A stretch of 64,000 nucleotides of DNA from Seleniivibrio woodruffii. Its GTDB lineage: Bacteria; Chrysiogenota; Deferribacteres; Deferribacterales; Geovibrionaceae. The notes beneath the pieces were generated by a model that had not been told where the DNA came from, did no database searches, and saw nothing but the letters and a program-made list of their open reading frames with translations. Position 1 is the stretch's first letter. Each line of letters starts with the position of its first letter. Shown one piece after another: positions 52,906 to 61,702 of the stretch. The stretch is taken from positions 434,001 to 498,000 of the forward strand of contig NZ_SMGG01000004.1 of NCBI RefSeq assembly GCF_004339245.1, written 5' to 3'. The position numbers and the translations under genes are program-made.

Positions 52906-53570
52906 TTTCTTCCTCCGTAAAGTCTGTTAAAAAGAACTTTATTATTATTAATTACTTTTTCGGTCTGCTGCTCTGTCAGCCCCGCTCCCATAAGGATACG
53001 CTGTGCCTGGGAAAGGCTGACCCTGTCGCCGGGTGCGTGGTAGTCGTTGTTTATCACAAGTTCGCCGCCAAGCTCCAGAACGGTCTTTGCGACGTGCCCG
53101 TTGGTTATGCTGTGGCCTTTGCGGGTGGAAATCTCAAAGAACACGCCGTTGGCTATGCCTTTTTTCACTTCCTCTTCCGTAATAAGTCCCGGGTGGGCAA
53201 GGATATCCACTCCGGCCTCAACTGCGGCAAGGTTAGTACCCTCCGCCACAGGCTCGACGATGGTCTCTCCGTGAACCACTATTATATCCGCTCCGGCCTT
53301 TCTGGCTTTCACTGTCAGCTCGCCTATTCTGTCCGGTTCAACATGGGTTATCTCAATGCCGATTATGACTTTGAAATCGCCGCTTTTAGCGTTGAACTGC
53401 TCTTTGAATCTCAGCTGATTTTCAAGTATCAGCAGATAGTTGGACTCATCCGCATGATCCGTGATGGCCATTCCGCCGTAGCCGTCTGTTATTGCCCTGC
53501 GTACCGATTCCGCCGGAATAAGCACTCCGTCGCTGAATGTGGTATGTGTGTGCAGGTCATAGAGTTTCAT
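52902..53570 (-). CDS. PHP-domain phosphoesterase (histidinol-phosphatase-like)
   Basis: 222 residues. Metal residues: DLHTHTTFSDG at 5-15, ITDHAD at 36-41, HGET, ILAHPGLI and INNDYHAPGD. This small PHP group is annotated as histidinol phosphate phosphatase-like, but no his genes are near, so the substrate is open. It starts one base before the LOG stop region and overlaps the next gene by 4 bases. Confidence 0.85.
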   Translation of the reverse strand: MKLYDLHTHTTFSDGVLIPAESVRRAITDGYGGMAITDHADESNYLLILENQLRFKEQFNAKSGDFKVIIGIEITHVEPDRIGELTVKARKAGADIIVVHGETIVEPVAEGTNLAAVEAGVDILAHPGLITEEEVKKGIANGVFFEISTRKGHSITNGHVAKTVLELGGELVINNDYHAPGDRVSLSQAQRILMGAGLTEQQTEKVINNNKVLFNRLYGGRK

Positions 53571-53571
53571 A

Positions 53572-54255
53572 TCACACCGTCCTGTTTGTATCCAGAAACT
53601 GTCTTACAATGGTGATGACCTCTTCAGCCGTATCCACCGACTGAATGTAGTTCAGATCCTGTTTGGATATGAACCCGTTGTCTACCATGGATTTTTTTAT
53701 CCAGTCGAGCATTCCGCTCCAGTATTCCCTGTCAACCAGAATCATGGGGAAAGGCATTATCTTTCCTGTCTGAATGAGGGTGAGAGCCTCGAAAAGTTCA
53801 TCCATTGTCCCGAATCCGCCGGGAAGAATGATGAATGCGTTGGCATATTTAACCAGCATTACCTTTCTGACAAAAAAATACTCGAAAGTCACTGATTTTC
53901 TTACATAGGGATTTATTTTCTGTTCGAACGGAAGCTCAATATTAAGCCCCACCGACTGTCCGCCCGCTTCGAAAGCGCCTCTGTTGGCCGCTTCCATAAT
54001 TCCTGGGCCGCCGCCCGTTACGACAGTTATGCCTTCGGCCGCAAGTCTTCGGCCTATCTCTCTGGAAAGTTCATATTTAGGGTCGCCCTCTTTTACCCGG
54101 GCGGAACCGAAAACCGTCACCGCAGGGTCTATTCCTGCAAGTTTTTCAAACCCCTCGACAAACTCGGCGAGAATTTTAAATATCCGCCAGGTGTCCCCCA
54201 CCTTCATATCATCAATCAGATACTGCATTCCTTCGTTTCCGTTACAATCTTTCAT
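53572..54255 (-). CDS. LOG family protein (TIGR00730)
   Basis: 227 residues. The motifs GGGPGIMEAANRGA and PGGFGTMDE define the LOG/lysine-decarboxylase-like family, several members of which release cytokinin-type bases by hydrolysing 5'-monophosphates (PpnN-like). ATG at 54255 is used; a GTG four codons upstream is possible. First gene of the LOG-PHP-iorAB run, promoter at 54283-54311. Confidence 0.9.
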   Translation of the reverse strand: MKDCNGNEGMQYLIDDMKVGDTWRIFKILAEFVEGFEKLAGIDPAVTVFGSARVKEGDPKYELSREIGRRLAAEGITVVTGGGPGIMEAANRGAFEAGGQSVGLNIELPFEQKINPYVRKSVTFEYFFVRKVMLVKYANAFIILPGGFGTMDELFEALTLIQTGKIMPFPMILVDREYWSGMLDWIKKSMVDNGFISKQDLNYIQSVDTAEEVITIVRQFLDTNRTV

Positions 54256-54282
54256 AATCACCGCCACTTACTGGAAACCATA

Positions 54283-54311
54283 AAGATACACAATCGCCGA
54301 TGATTTTTCAA
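54283..54311 (-). promoter_or_regulatory. Sigma70 promoter of the LOG-iorAB operon
   Basis: On the minus strand, TTGAAA (54306-54311), a 17-base spacer and TATCTT (54283-54288). Confidence 0.6.
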
Positions 54312-54397
54312 TTAAATCTTGCCGAATGTTCTATTCGTTTGTTATGAAAATAGTATTTTTATTATTCAAATTTTATTTTATCGGCTGAACTATTATA

Positions 54398-54426
54398 TTG
54401 ACAAGAGCACGAAACATCACTAATGT
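54398..54426 (+). promoter_or_regulatory. Sigma70 promoter of marR, predicting a leaderless mRNA
   Basis: Perfect TTGACA (54398-54403), a 17-base spacer and TAATGT (54421-54426). The start predicted 7 bases on is 54433, the A of the marR ATG. No Shine-Dalgarno sequence precedes the gene. Confidence 0.65.
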
Positions 54427-54432
54427 ATCCGC

Positions 54433-54870
54433 ATGTTAGGACTAGACGACACACTCACATTTCTGATTAACCGCGCATCCACTCTTGCCAGACAGGAGTT
54501 TGAAGGCAGACTTCGCAAGTTCGACCTGACTCCGGCACAGTGGGCAGTGCTCATCCGCCTTTCCGAGCAGGACGGGCTTAACATGACCGAACTGGGTCAC
54601 CTTCTTTATTTTGACAAGCCCACAACAACCGGCGTTGTCAACCGCCTCGTTAAGAAAAAATATGTGAAAAAGGTTAAAAACCGTAAAGACCGCAGGGTCA
54701 CACATGTTTTCATCACAGATGCGGGCAAGGAAGCACTCATTCCGGTTGAGCCTATCATTAACTTCTATTCGGAGAACTTTCTGAAAGACATCTCCAAAGA
54801 AGAATATGATTCCGCCAAGAACGTGCTGAAAACACTCATCAGAAATATCAAAGCAGTAGATAACATTTAA
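54433..54870 (+). CDS. MarR family transcriptional regulator
   Basis: 145 residues, winged-helix dimer. LTPAQWAVLIRL, GLNMTELGHLLYFDKPTTTGVVNRL (recognition helix) and the wing KNRKDRRVTHVFIT are all present. It probably controls the TolC-like gene downstream and itself; the inducer is unknown. The promoter position and the missing ribosome site suggest a leaderless message. A palindrome follows its stop codon at once. Confidence 0.92.
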   Translation: MLGLDDTLTFLINRASTLARQEFEGRLRKFDLTPAQWAVLIRLSEQDGLNMTELGHLLYFDKPTTTGVVNRLVKKKYVKKVKNRKDRRVTHVFITDAGKEALIPVEPIINFYSENFLKDISKEEYDSAKNVLKTLIRNIKAVDNI

Positions 54871-54925
54871 GGACGGATATCCATCCTTCAAATGTATTGA
54901 ACACCTGTTTAATCTCTGATAATAT
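54869..54925 (+). promoter_or_regulatory. Palindrome and promoter upstream of tolC
   Basis: The near-perfect 20-base palindrome AAGGACGGATATCCATCCTT (54869-54888, one mismatch pair) lies 8 bases before a promoter with TTGAAC (54897-54902), a 17-base spacer and TAATAT (54920-54925). It could be the MarR operator. There is no T run, so a terminator is unlikely. Confidence 0.5.
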
Positions 54926-54977
54926 AACTGCGCCCCTATGCGGAATCTGATATAATTCCATATCCGGCGGAGGTTAT

Positions 54978-56231
54978 ATGAAAAAATCATTCTGTTTTGC
55001 ACTCCTTCTCTGCTCTTTTTCTGCAAATGCACTGACTCTGGATGCCGCCATAGAGGCCGCCGTTCAGAACAACGCAGAACTGAGAGCCACGCAGTTCACC
55101 TCCGTTTCAGCCAAACATTCCGCAGATGCACAGAAAAGCGGCTACTATCCCAGAGCCGATGCAGGATATGCGTATAAAAACAGCTCAGAAAAGGCCTTCG
55201 GAAATGTTGAGGAGCAGTTCTCACAGATCGGTCTTGAGCTGACGTATAACCTTTTCAACGGCGGTGCCGACAAATACAGCTATCTGTCAGCATCAAAAAA
55301 GTATGAAGCCGAACAGTATGCCGAATCAGCATTGAAAAATGACACAATCCTGTCCGTTAAAAAAGCATACATTGAGATACTGAAAGCGAAAGAGAACATA
55401 GCTGTGGCCGAAAGAGCTGTGGCACTGCTTGAAAATCAGCTTAAAGACATAAACCTGTCATTCAGCGTCGGTTTTGTGGCACGAAACGAGGTGCTCAAAG
55501 TCGAATCTGAGCTGGCATCCGCACGTCAGGGGCTTCTGACGGCAAACAGCGGCTATAAAACAGCAATATTCAGTCTGGAACAGATAACGGGAATCAATAT
55601 TCCTGTTAACGAACCCTTCGAAACAACAAACCTGAATAAGAACGCCGGAGATTATTCCGCACTGAAAGATGAAATGTTCAATAACCGCAGTGAAATAAAA
55701 TATATGCAGAGCCTTGTTGAGGCCGCAGACTATTCCCGGAAAGCTGTCAGAGCGGGATATCTGCCCAAGGTCAACGTAGGTGCAGGCTTCTATTCCTACG
55801 GTCAGAATCTATCGCCGGAAGGCAGGGACTACACCTACGACAATGAAACTGTGGTTTCGGCCTCGGTTGGGATTAATCTGTTTGACGGATTTTATAAGAA
55901 CAGAACACTCTCTGCAAAGCAGGCGGAAAAGACTGCCATAGGCTGGCAGCTCACAGACATGAAGTCCAAAATGGATCTGCAGTTGAAAACCGCACTAGAA
56001 AACCTTGCGCTGGCCAAATCAAGCCTTGAGACGGCTGAAAAAGAGGTCGCCTCAGCCGCAGAGAACTATCGCATAACCCAGAACAGGTTCCTTCAGAAAG
56101 TTGCCACGAACACCGAGGTTCTCGACGCCCGTGTCATGCTGACCCGTGCCGAGAGTAACAGGAACACTGCAAAATATAATATCTACAAGGCTGTTGCAGA
56201 GATCGAACGTATAGCCGAAAAAGGCGATTAA
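54978..56231 (+). CDS. TolC family outer-membrane efflux protein
   Basis: 417 residues. Signal peptide (SFCFALLLCSFSANA, cleavage before LTLDAA), then the duplicated outer-membrane-efflux repeat with coiled coils at about 100-200 and 310-410. Typical motifs are LTYNLFNGG and VGINLFDGFYKNR. It would form a trimeric channel for a tripartite pump or type I secretion system. No adaptor or pump gene follows, so the partner lies elsewhere. GGCGGAGG precedes the ATG. Ends convergent with pilT (4-base overlap). Confidence 0.92.
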   Translation: MKKSFCFALLLCSFSANALTLDAAIEAAVQNNAELRATQFTSVSAKHSADAQKSGYYPRADAGYAYKNSSEKAFGNVEEQFSQIGLELTYNLFNGGADKYSYLSASKKYEAEQYAESALKNDTILSVKKAYIEILKAKENIAVAERAVALLENQLKDINLSFSVGFVARNEVLKVESELASARQGLLTANSGYKTAIFSLEQITGINIPVNEPFETTNLNKNAGDYSALKDEMFNNRSEIKYMQSLVEAADYSRKAVRAGYLPKVNVGAGFYSYGQNLSPEGRDYTYDNETVVSASVGINLFDGFYKNRTLSAKQAEKTAIGWQLTDMKSKMDLQLKTALENLALAKSSLETAEKEVASAAENYRITQNRFLQKVATNTEVLDARVMLTRAESNRNTAKYNIYKAVAEIERIAEKGD

Positions 56232-57304
56232 TACAGTCCTTCCCGTTTCATCAGCTGCCTGACCTCTTCGGGATAGATAGCTCTGTTTATAGCCTCTTCT
56301 TTTGTTATCAGTCCTTTGCGGAAGTTTTCCATAAGCGACTGGCTCATGGTCTGCATTCCGTGTTCACCCTGTCCTGCCTGCATGGATGAATATACCTGAT
56401 GCAGTTTGTCCTCACGGATCAGGTTTCTGATGGCCGACGTAGGGATAAGTACCTCGCAAACCATCACCCTTCCCTTTCCGTCAGCTCTCTGAACAAGCTG
56501 CTGGGAAACTATGCCCTCCAGAACGAACGAAAGCTGCGCACGCACCTGCGACTGGGCGTGTGACGGGAACACGTCTATTATCCTGTTTATGGTCTGGACT
56601 GCGCTGTTGGTGTGGAGTGTGCCCATGGCAAGGTGGCCTGTTTCTGCTATTGTAAGCGCCGCCTCAATGGTGTCAAGGTCTCTCATCTCGCCTATGAGGC
56701 AGACGTCCGGATCCTGTCTGAGCAGATATTTAAGAGCTGTTTTAAATGATTTCGTGTCGGAGTTCAGCTCTCTCTGGTTAACGGTGGCCATTTTGTGTGG
56801 GTGAACGAACTCTATGGGGTCTTCAATGGTGACTATGTGTGCAGGCTGTTCGCTGTTTATCTTGTCTATCATGGCCGCAAGGGTGCTGGATTTACCGCTT
56901 CCTGTGGGGCCTGTCACCAGAACAAGGCCTCTTGGCCTCTCGCAGAGCGAAGCAACCACAGGCGGCAGGTTCAGTTGGTCAAAAGTTCTTATTTTATAAG
57001 GAATAACACGGAAAGCAGCGGCAACTGCGCCCCTCTGCATAAAGAAGTTGGCCCGGAACCGGCTCATGTTTTTCACTCCGAAAGAGAGGTCAAGCTCCCA
57101 CTCCTCCTCGAAGCGTTTTTTCTGGGATTCATTTATGATGCTGTAGCACATGGCCTTTGTGTCTGCCGGAGAGAGCGGCTCACCCTCTATTTTAACAAGG
57201 TCGCCGTTTACTCTGAAAGCAGGAGGTGAACCCGCTGTGATGTGGAGGTCGCTGGCATCCATCTCAACCATTTTTGCGAGAAGTTCCTGTAAACTGTAGC
57301 TCAT
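56228..57304 (-). CDS. pilT: Twitching motility ATPase PilT
   Basis: 358 residues; retraction motor of type IV pili. PAS-like N-terminal domain (ASDLHITAGSPPAFRVNGDL), Walker A GPTGSGKSS, the Asp and His boxes (TVNQRELNSDTKSF, MGTLHTNSA) and the C-terminal AIRNLIRE helix essential for retraction. Full length. Follows aroE after 11 bases in the same direction; no other pilus gene is near. Confidence 0.95.
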   Translation of the reverse strand: MSYSLQELLAKMVEMDASDLHITAGSPPAFRVNGDLVKIEGEPLSPADTKAMCYSIINESQKKRFEEEWELDLSFGVKNMSRFRANFFMQRGAVAAAFRVIPYKIRTFDQLNLPPVVASLCERPRGLVLVTGPTGSGKSSTLAAMIDKINSEQPAHIVTIEDPIEFVHPHKMATVNQRELNSDTKSFKTALKYLLRQDPDVCLIGEMRDLDTIEAALTIAETGHLAMGTLHTNSAVQTINRIIDVFPSHAQSQVRAQLSFVLEGIVSQQLVQRADGKGRVMVCEVLIPTSAIRNLIREDKLHQVYSSMQAGQGEHGMQTMSQSLMENFRKGLITKEEAINRAIYPEEVRQLMKREGLY

Positions 57305-57315
57305 ATGCCTGCTCC

Positions 57316-58128
57316 TTAGTTGTTAAGCCCCAGTTCTCCTGCAATCTCTGCAACTGTGAACGGGGGACGCACCCCAGTCCAAATCTCAAAAGCTCTGGCA
57401 GCCTGATAAACCAGCATCGGGAAACCATCCAGAAGAGCGCACCCGCAATGGCGCATATTGCTGAGAAAAGGGGTAAGCCCTTTCTTATATTGCAGATCCA
57501 GTGCGGCCTTTGCACACTCAACTTTCGACATATCGGCAAAAACGCCGTCTTTAAGTCCCATGCTGGTGCCGTTTATGACATAGTCAAAATTTATGTTACT
57601 CTTAATGAAATTATAATCCTGAATTGATGCGCTGTCAAAATTCATTGCGCTGAGAACCCGCTCGGCCTTCACTGTGTCACGGTTCACGACAGTGAGCCTG
57701 ACGTTGGATTTTTTCAGGGAATACAGAACAGCCTTGGATGCACCGCCGCAGCCGAGAAGGAGCACGTTCGCACCCTGCATGTCGCAGCCGCCGTCCTTCA
57801 GCATGCCTTCGAAACCGCACACGTCGGTGTTGAACCCTTTCAGGCCGTTGTCGATGAGCACAACATTAACTGCACCCACACCGGAAGCTATTTCATCCTC
57901 GGAGCACAGATACTGACGTATCTCCTCCTTATGGGGTACTGTGACGTTGAAGCCTCTGAATGAATAGTGTTTAAGAGTTTCAATGGTTTTGGAAAGAGCA
58001 TCTCCGCCCTCTGTCTCAAAACAGCAGAAACCGCCGTTCAGTCCGGTATTTTTGAGAAAACGGGTCTGTATGAACGGTGAAAAGCTGTGACTTAAAGGGT
58101 TTCCGATTAGAGCTAGATTAAGAAACAT
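57316..58128 (-). CDS. aroE: Shikimate dehydrogenase
   Basis: 270 residues. NADPH-dependent reduction of 3-dehydroshikimate. Substrate-site motifs NPLSHSFSP at residues 9-17 and the catalytic Lys in FNVTVPHKE; Rossmann motif LLGCGGASKAV. ATG at 58128 lies inside the DUF502 gene end (11-base overlap); the 12 extra upstream codons are not family-like. Confidence 0.95.
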   Translation of the reverse strand: MFLNLALIGNPLSHSFSPFIQTRFLKNTGLNGGFCCFETEGGDALSKTIETLKHYSFRGFNVTVPHKEEIRQYLCSEDEIASGVGAVNVVLIDNGLKGFNTDVCGFEGMLKDGGCDMQGANVLLLGCGGASKAVLYSLKKSNVRLTVVNRDTVKAERVLSAMNFDSASIQDYNFIKSNINFDYVINGTSMGLKDGVFADMSKVECAKAALDLQYKKGLTPFLSNMRHCGCALLDGFPMLVYQAARAFEIWTGVRPPFTVAEIAGELGLNN

Positions 58129-58771
58129 CTTTGCTCTCAACAGCCTTATATTCAGGTTCCACAAGACCTGCCGAGATTATGAATTTGATACCGTCGTCAA
58201 CGGTGATCTCAGCATCAAGTATTTCGCTTTTCGGAATGACCAGAACAAAGCCGGATGTCGGGTTTGGTGTTGTAGGTATGAAAACGTTTATGCAGATCTC
58301 TCCGGTGGCCTTGTTCAGGAACTCCGAAGACTCACGGGCAACAAAACCCATGCTGTATATGCCTTTTCTGGGGTATTCAACCAGAACAACCTTCTGAAAA
58401 CTGCCTCCGCCCGCTGTCTGAACAGCATGAACGACCTGCTGGATAGAAGAATAGATGCTTCTGACAACAGGGATCTTTCCCGCCATATTCTCAACGAACT
58501 TAAGCACTGCCCTGCCTAAATAGTGTTTTGCGGCCACACCAATCAGGATAAGGAATATAAGTATGATAGTAAAAGAGATTATCTTCTGAACATAGATATG
58601 AAGCTCAATTTCCATGTGTCTGGTTATCATAGCCAGATAGGGCAGGAAAAAGCTGGAAAATTTATCGAAAAGAAACTTTATCACCCAGAAGGTGATAACA
58701 AGGGGCAAAGTCGCAAGAATCCCCGTGATCAGCGAACGCTGAACAAACACCCTGAACCTGCTAATCATCAA
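58118..58771 (-). CDS. DUF502 family membrane protein
   Basis: 217 residues. Two membrane segments (about 15-37 and 63-85) and a C-terminal soluble domain (KIPVVRSIYSSIQQVVHAV, VVLVEYPRKGIYSMGFV, INVFIPTTPNPTSGFVLVIP), all DUF502 signatures. Plant homologues are vesicle/LAZ1-interacting COV proteins; the bacterial function is unknown. It may start at the second Met. Confidence 0.93.
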   Translation of the reverse strand: MMISRFRVFVQRSLITGILATLPLVITFWVIKFLFDKFSSFFLPYLAMITRHMEIELHIYVQKIISFTIILIFLILIGVAAKHYLGRAVLKFVENMAGKIPVVRSIYSSIQQVVHAVQTAGGGSFQKVVLVEYPRKGIYSMGFVARESSEFLNKATGEICINVFIPTTPNPTSGFVLVIPKSEILDAEITVDDGIKFIISAGLVEPEYKAVESKDVS

Positions 58772-58786
58772 AAGCCTCCAAATAAA

Positions 58787-59695
58787 TCAACTATGCTTAA
58801 AGAGCTGTCTTTCGAGCAGCCTGTCGTATCCGCTCCAGCCCTGTTCCACTCCCTCTTTATCGAAGATTGAGAAGAAGGTGTTCAGTTTCGCATCCATGTC
58901 GTCGAGATGGTGCAGGATGAACGCCTCGGGTGTTTTCGGTTTTTTGGGAGAACCGTACTCCAGCAAGCCGTGATGGCTCACAATAAGGTGCGATATCAGA
59001 TATTTAAGGTCTTCCGGAAATCCTTCGATATCAGAGATGTATCTGTTGAGCATCTCAACTCCCAGAAGCAGATGCCCCAGAAGTTTTCCGCTGTCGGTAT
59101 ATTCAAGTCCGGTTCCGGCCTGCATCTCTTTAACCTTACCCAGATCGTGGAAAAGGGCACCCATTATGAGATGTTCGGTGTTGACCATATTTTTGTAATA
59201 GTCGCCCACCAGCACAGAGAGCCTGACTATGCTCAGAGTATGCTCTATAAGGCCGCCTACGTATGCATGGTGCACAGATTTTGCGGCAGGCATTTTTTTA
59301 AAGCTTTCAATGGTTTCTGTGTCTTTAAAGAACCTGTCCACCAGTGCCGCAAGATGAGGATCCGTTATCTTCTCTAATAACAGAAGCTCAAGCTCCTGCA
59401 AAAGTTCATCACAATCTATACCTTTTTTCGGCAGGAAGTCCGAAGGGTCGGCATCCTTAACCACCGTCATGGAGGATATTTTCAGCTGATCCTGTCCGCC
59501 GAACTGCTGGATCATGCCGATGGCATCGACAATATCACCGTTCTGGGGATCAAAATCCAGCTTATTGCTCTCGAACATTATGCCGTTGCGCCTGTTCCCT
59601 TCGCCGTCGCACATTATAGCTCTGAGATAGGGCTTGCCGTCCTTGGTCTTGCTTTTTATGATGTCTGTAAGCATGTATCTTCCGGGTAATTCCAC
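58787..59695 (-). CDS. YhaM-type 3'-5' exoribonuclease (OB-fold plus HD domain)
   Basis: 302 residues. N-terminal OB-like nucleic-acid-binding region (residues 1-85) and HD domain: AKSVHHAYVGGLIEHTLSIVRL, metal pair ALFHDLGKVKE, HLIVSHHGLLEYGSPKKPKTPEAFILHHLDDMDAKL. This is the B. subtilis YhaM/CBF1 arrangement. It lies one base after the tldD stop... start side facing tldD, so the two are co-transcribed. Confidence 0.9.
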   Translation of the reverse strand: MELPGRYMLTDIIKSKTKDGKPYLRAIMCDGEGNRRNGIMFESNKLDFDPQNGDIVDAIGMIQQFGGQDQLKISSMTVVKDADPSDFLPKKGIDCDELLQELELLLLEKITDPHLAALVDRFFKDTETIESFKKMPAAKSVHHAYVGGLIEHTLSIVRLSVLVGDYYKNMVNTEHLIMGALFHDLGKVKEMQAGTGLEYTDSGKLLGHLLLGVEMLNRYISDIEGFPEDLKYLISHLIVSHHGLLEYGSPKKPKTPEAFILHHLDDMDAKLNTFFSIFDKEGVEQGWSGYDRLLERQLFKHS

Positions 59696-61063
59696 TTAAC
59701 GACCTCCGACTGTAATTTCGGGTATCCGCAGGGTCGGCTGGGCATCGGTGACAGGCACTCCCTGTCCGTCTTTGCCGCAGGTTCCCATGCCGAATCCCAG
59801 ATCAGATCCGACCATATCTATCATAGCCATAACCTCTGGGCCGTTGCCCGTCAGAGTGGCGTTTCGCACAGGCTCGCCCACCTGTCCGTTTTCTATCAGA
59901 TATCCTTCGGTGACCTCGAAAACAAAATCACCTGTGACCGTGTTCACCTGTCCGCCGCCCATAGAGGCCACATAAAGCCCTTTCTGTACGGAGGATATTA
60001 TATCTTCGGGTTTTGATGAACCCGGTTTTATGTATGTGTTGGTCATACGCACAAGGGGTCTGTAGCGGAAGCTCTCCCTGCGGCCGTTGCCTGTGGGAGC
60101 CTTGCCCTCTTTCATTGCATAAAGCCTGTCGTACATATAGCTTTTCAGTACGCCGTTCTCTATGAGCACGTTCTCTGCGGATGCCAGCCCCTCGTCGTCG
60201 TAGGCATAGCTACCCCGCTTACCCTCAAGGGTTCCGTTGTCCACAACCGAGATAAGCTCCGAAGCAACCTTCTCGACCAGTCTGCCCGCATAAACGCTCA
60301 TTCCGTTGCATGCCAGATCGGCCTCCAGACCATGCCCCACAGCCTCGTGAACCATAGTGCCGCCTGCCTTTGAACCCAGCACAACGGGCATCATGCCTGC
60401 CGGAGCGTTCCTCGCCGCCAGATTCTGCATCGCCAGATTCCCCGCCTCTTCGGCTATACCGCAGAAGTCAAGCTCCCTGGCCTCTTCCGCACCGAATGCG
60501 CCGCCCACGGGAATATATGCCGTCTGCATGGTCTTTCCGTCGGAAGCGGTGGCCACCGTATACGCCGTAATGTAGTTCAGACTCTGGCTTATATCATCGC
60601 CCAGACTGTTTATTATCCGGGTGTTTCTGAGAACCTCCGAATACATGCTGGTCTTCTGAATTATCTTTTCGTCAACTGAGGCCGCCCTGTCCATTGCAGA
60701 CACGATCTCAATCTTATCTGCGGCGGAGAGCCTGCTCTGTGTTATATAGTTTCTGACATTGATGTTCTTTCCGAAAGCTATATCCCTTTCGCCGTTTTTA
60801 ACGGAGTAGATAAGCGCATCGGCGGTATCCGTAATGGTCTTCTCATCAAGGTCGGTGGTGTATCCGAAAAAGGTTTTTCCGCCTTCTATCAGCCTGAAAG
60901 AGATACCTGATTCCAGAACGTTTTCCAGTCTGTCCGGTTTGCCGTTCTCATAAACGGCGATGAGGCGTTCCGTCTCCTCCGCAAAAGCCTCGGCATACTG
61001 TCCGTGCGCCGCAAGCTTTTTCAGAATACTTCGGATAAGCCCTTCTGAAAACTTACCATTCAT
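59696..61063 (-). CDS. tldD: TldD metallopeptidase, catalytic subunit
   Basis: 455 residues. Zinc motif HEAVGHGLEAD near residue 236 (HExxxH), and the C-terminal blocks VRMTNTYIKPG, YVASMGGGQVNTVTGDFVFEV, GTCGKDGQGVPV and LRIPEITVGG are complete. It pairs with PmbA/TldE (here at 1.3-2.7 kb) to digest unfolded peptides. The gene overlaps the DUF4911 ORF by 11 bases. Confidence 0.95.
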   Translation of the reverse strand: MNGKFSEGLIRSILKKLAAHGQYAEAFAEETERLIAVYENGKPDRLENVLESGISFRLIEGGKTFFGYTTDLDEKTITDTADALIYSVKNGERDIAFGKNINVRNYITQSRLSAADKIEIVSAMDRAASVDEKIIQKTSMYSEVLRNTRIINSLGDDISQSLNYITAYTVATASDGKTMQTAYIPVGGAFGAEEARELDFCGIAEEAGNLAMQNLAARNAPAGMMPVVLGSKAGGTMVHEAVGHGLEADLACNGMSVYAGRLVEKVASELISVVDNGTLEGKRGSYAYDDEGLASAENVLIENGVLKSYMYDRLYAMKEGKAPTGNGRRESFRYRPLVRMTNTYIKPGSSKPEDIISSVQKGLYVASMGGGQVNTVTGDFVFEVTEGYLIENGQVGEPVRNATLTGNGPEVMAMIDMVGSDLGFGMGTCGKDGQGVPVTDAQPTLRIPEITVGGR

Positions 61064-61301
61064 CTATATTTTCGCTCACTTCCGTATGGATGTTCTCAAT
61101 GACCATTCCGTTCTTCTTCAGGTCTTCGAGAACTTTTAAAACAACTTCATACTGGTCGTCGGTGGAATAGACCACCATTGCGCCCTGCTTCGCATCCACA
61201 GTGCGCACCAGCCCGATACCCTCGTGGGAATCTATGATGCTGTTGACCAGCAGAACGTCCTGCTTTCTTATGTTGAATTTTACCCTGACAGTGTGCGGCA
61301 T
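61053..61301 (-). CDS. DUF4911-domain small protein
   Basis: 82 residues; DUF4911 pattern of about 65 residues (FNIRKQDVLLVNSIIDSHEGIGLVRTVDAKQGAMVVYSTDDQY, split here) with an acidic tail. Function unknown. Found near tldD in several anaerobes. Coupled to tldD (11-base overlap) and to the upstream hypothetical gene. Confidence 0.75.
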   Translation of the reverse strand: MPHTVRVKFNIRKQDVLLVNSIIDSHEGIGLVRTVDAKQGAMVVYSTDDQYEVVLKVLEDLKKNGMVIENIHTEVSENIDEW

Positions 61302-61702
61302 CAGAACTCCAGAAGCTCGATATGGCAGTTTATGCCGGACTTTAAGAGCGGAGCGAGGTCGAACCTGTCAGAGTTTTCAATATACACTGTAGGCATATTA
61401 AGACTATTTATTTTTTCTGCAAATTTATCAGGATTATCCATGAAATAGCTAAAGTCAAACAGGAAGAATCCGTTTGAGAAAATAAGTCCTTTTTTGCGTA
61501 TCATCATGCCCTCTTCGATTGCAAAATCCAGCCTGTCGCCATGGAATTTTTCAATCTCGGCACTGAGGGCGCCATAGCTGAACAGGTCGATGCGGGCGCT
61601 CATGCCCCTGCATTTTTTGTTCTCCATGTCGTAGTCCACGAGCACGGGGAAGATGTCCAGCTCTTTATATGTTATCCTGGTCACACGGAATTCAGGACTC
61701 AA
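61301..61702 (-). CDS. Hypothetical protein between nusB and DUF4911, probable TTG start
   Basis: 133 residues, alternating hydrophobic strands (LDIFPVLVDYD, LIFSNGFFLFDFSYF), no membrane segment; no family recognised. The open frame begins far inside nusB, so the start must be later. TTG at 61702 has an excellent GGAGG six bases upstream, within the last nusB codons; GTG at 61684 lacks a ribosome site. The gene then overlaps nusB by 11 bases and touches DUF4911. Confidence 0.65.
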   Translation of the reverse strand: MSPEFRVTRITYKELDIFPVLVDYDMENKKCRGMSARIDLFSYGALSAEIEKFHGDRLDFAIEEGMMIRKKGLIFSNGFFLFDFSYFMDNPDKFAEKINSLNMPTVYIENSDRFDLAPLLKSGINCHIELLEF

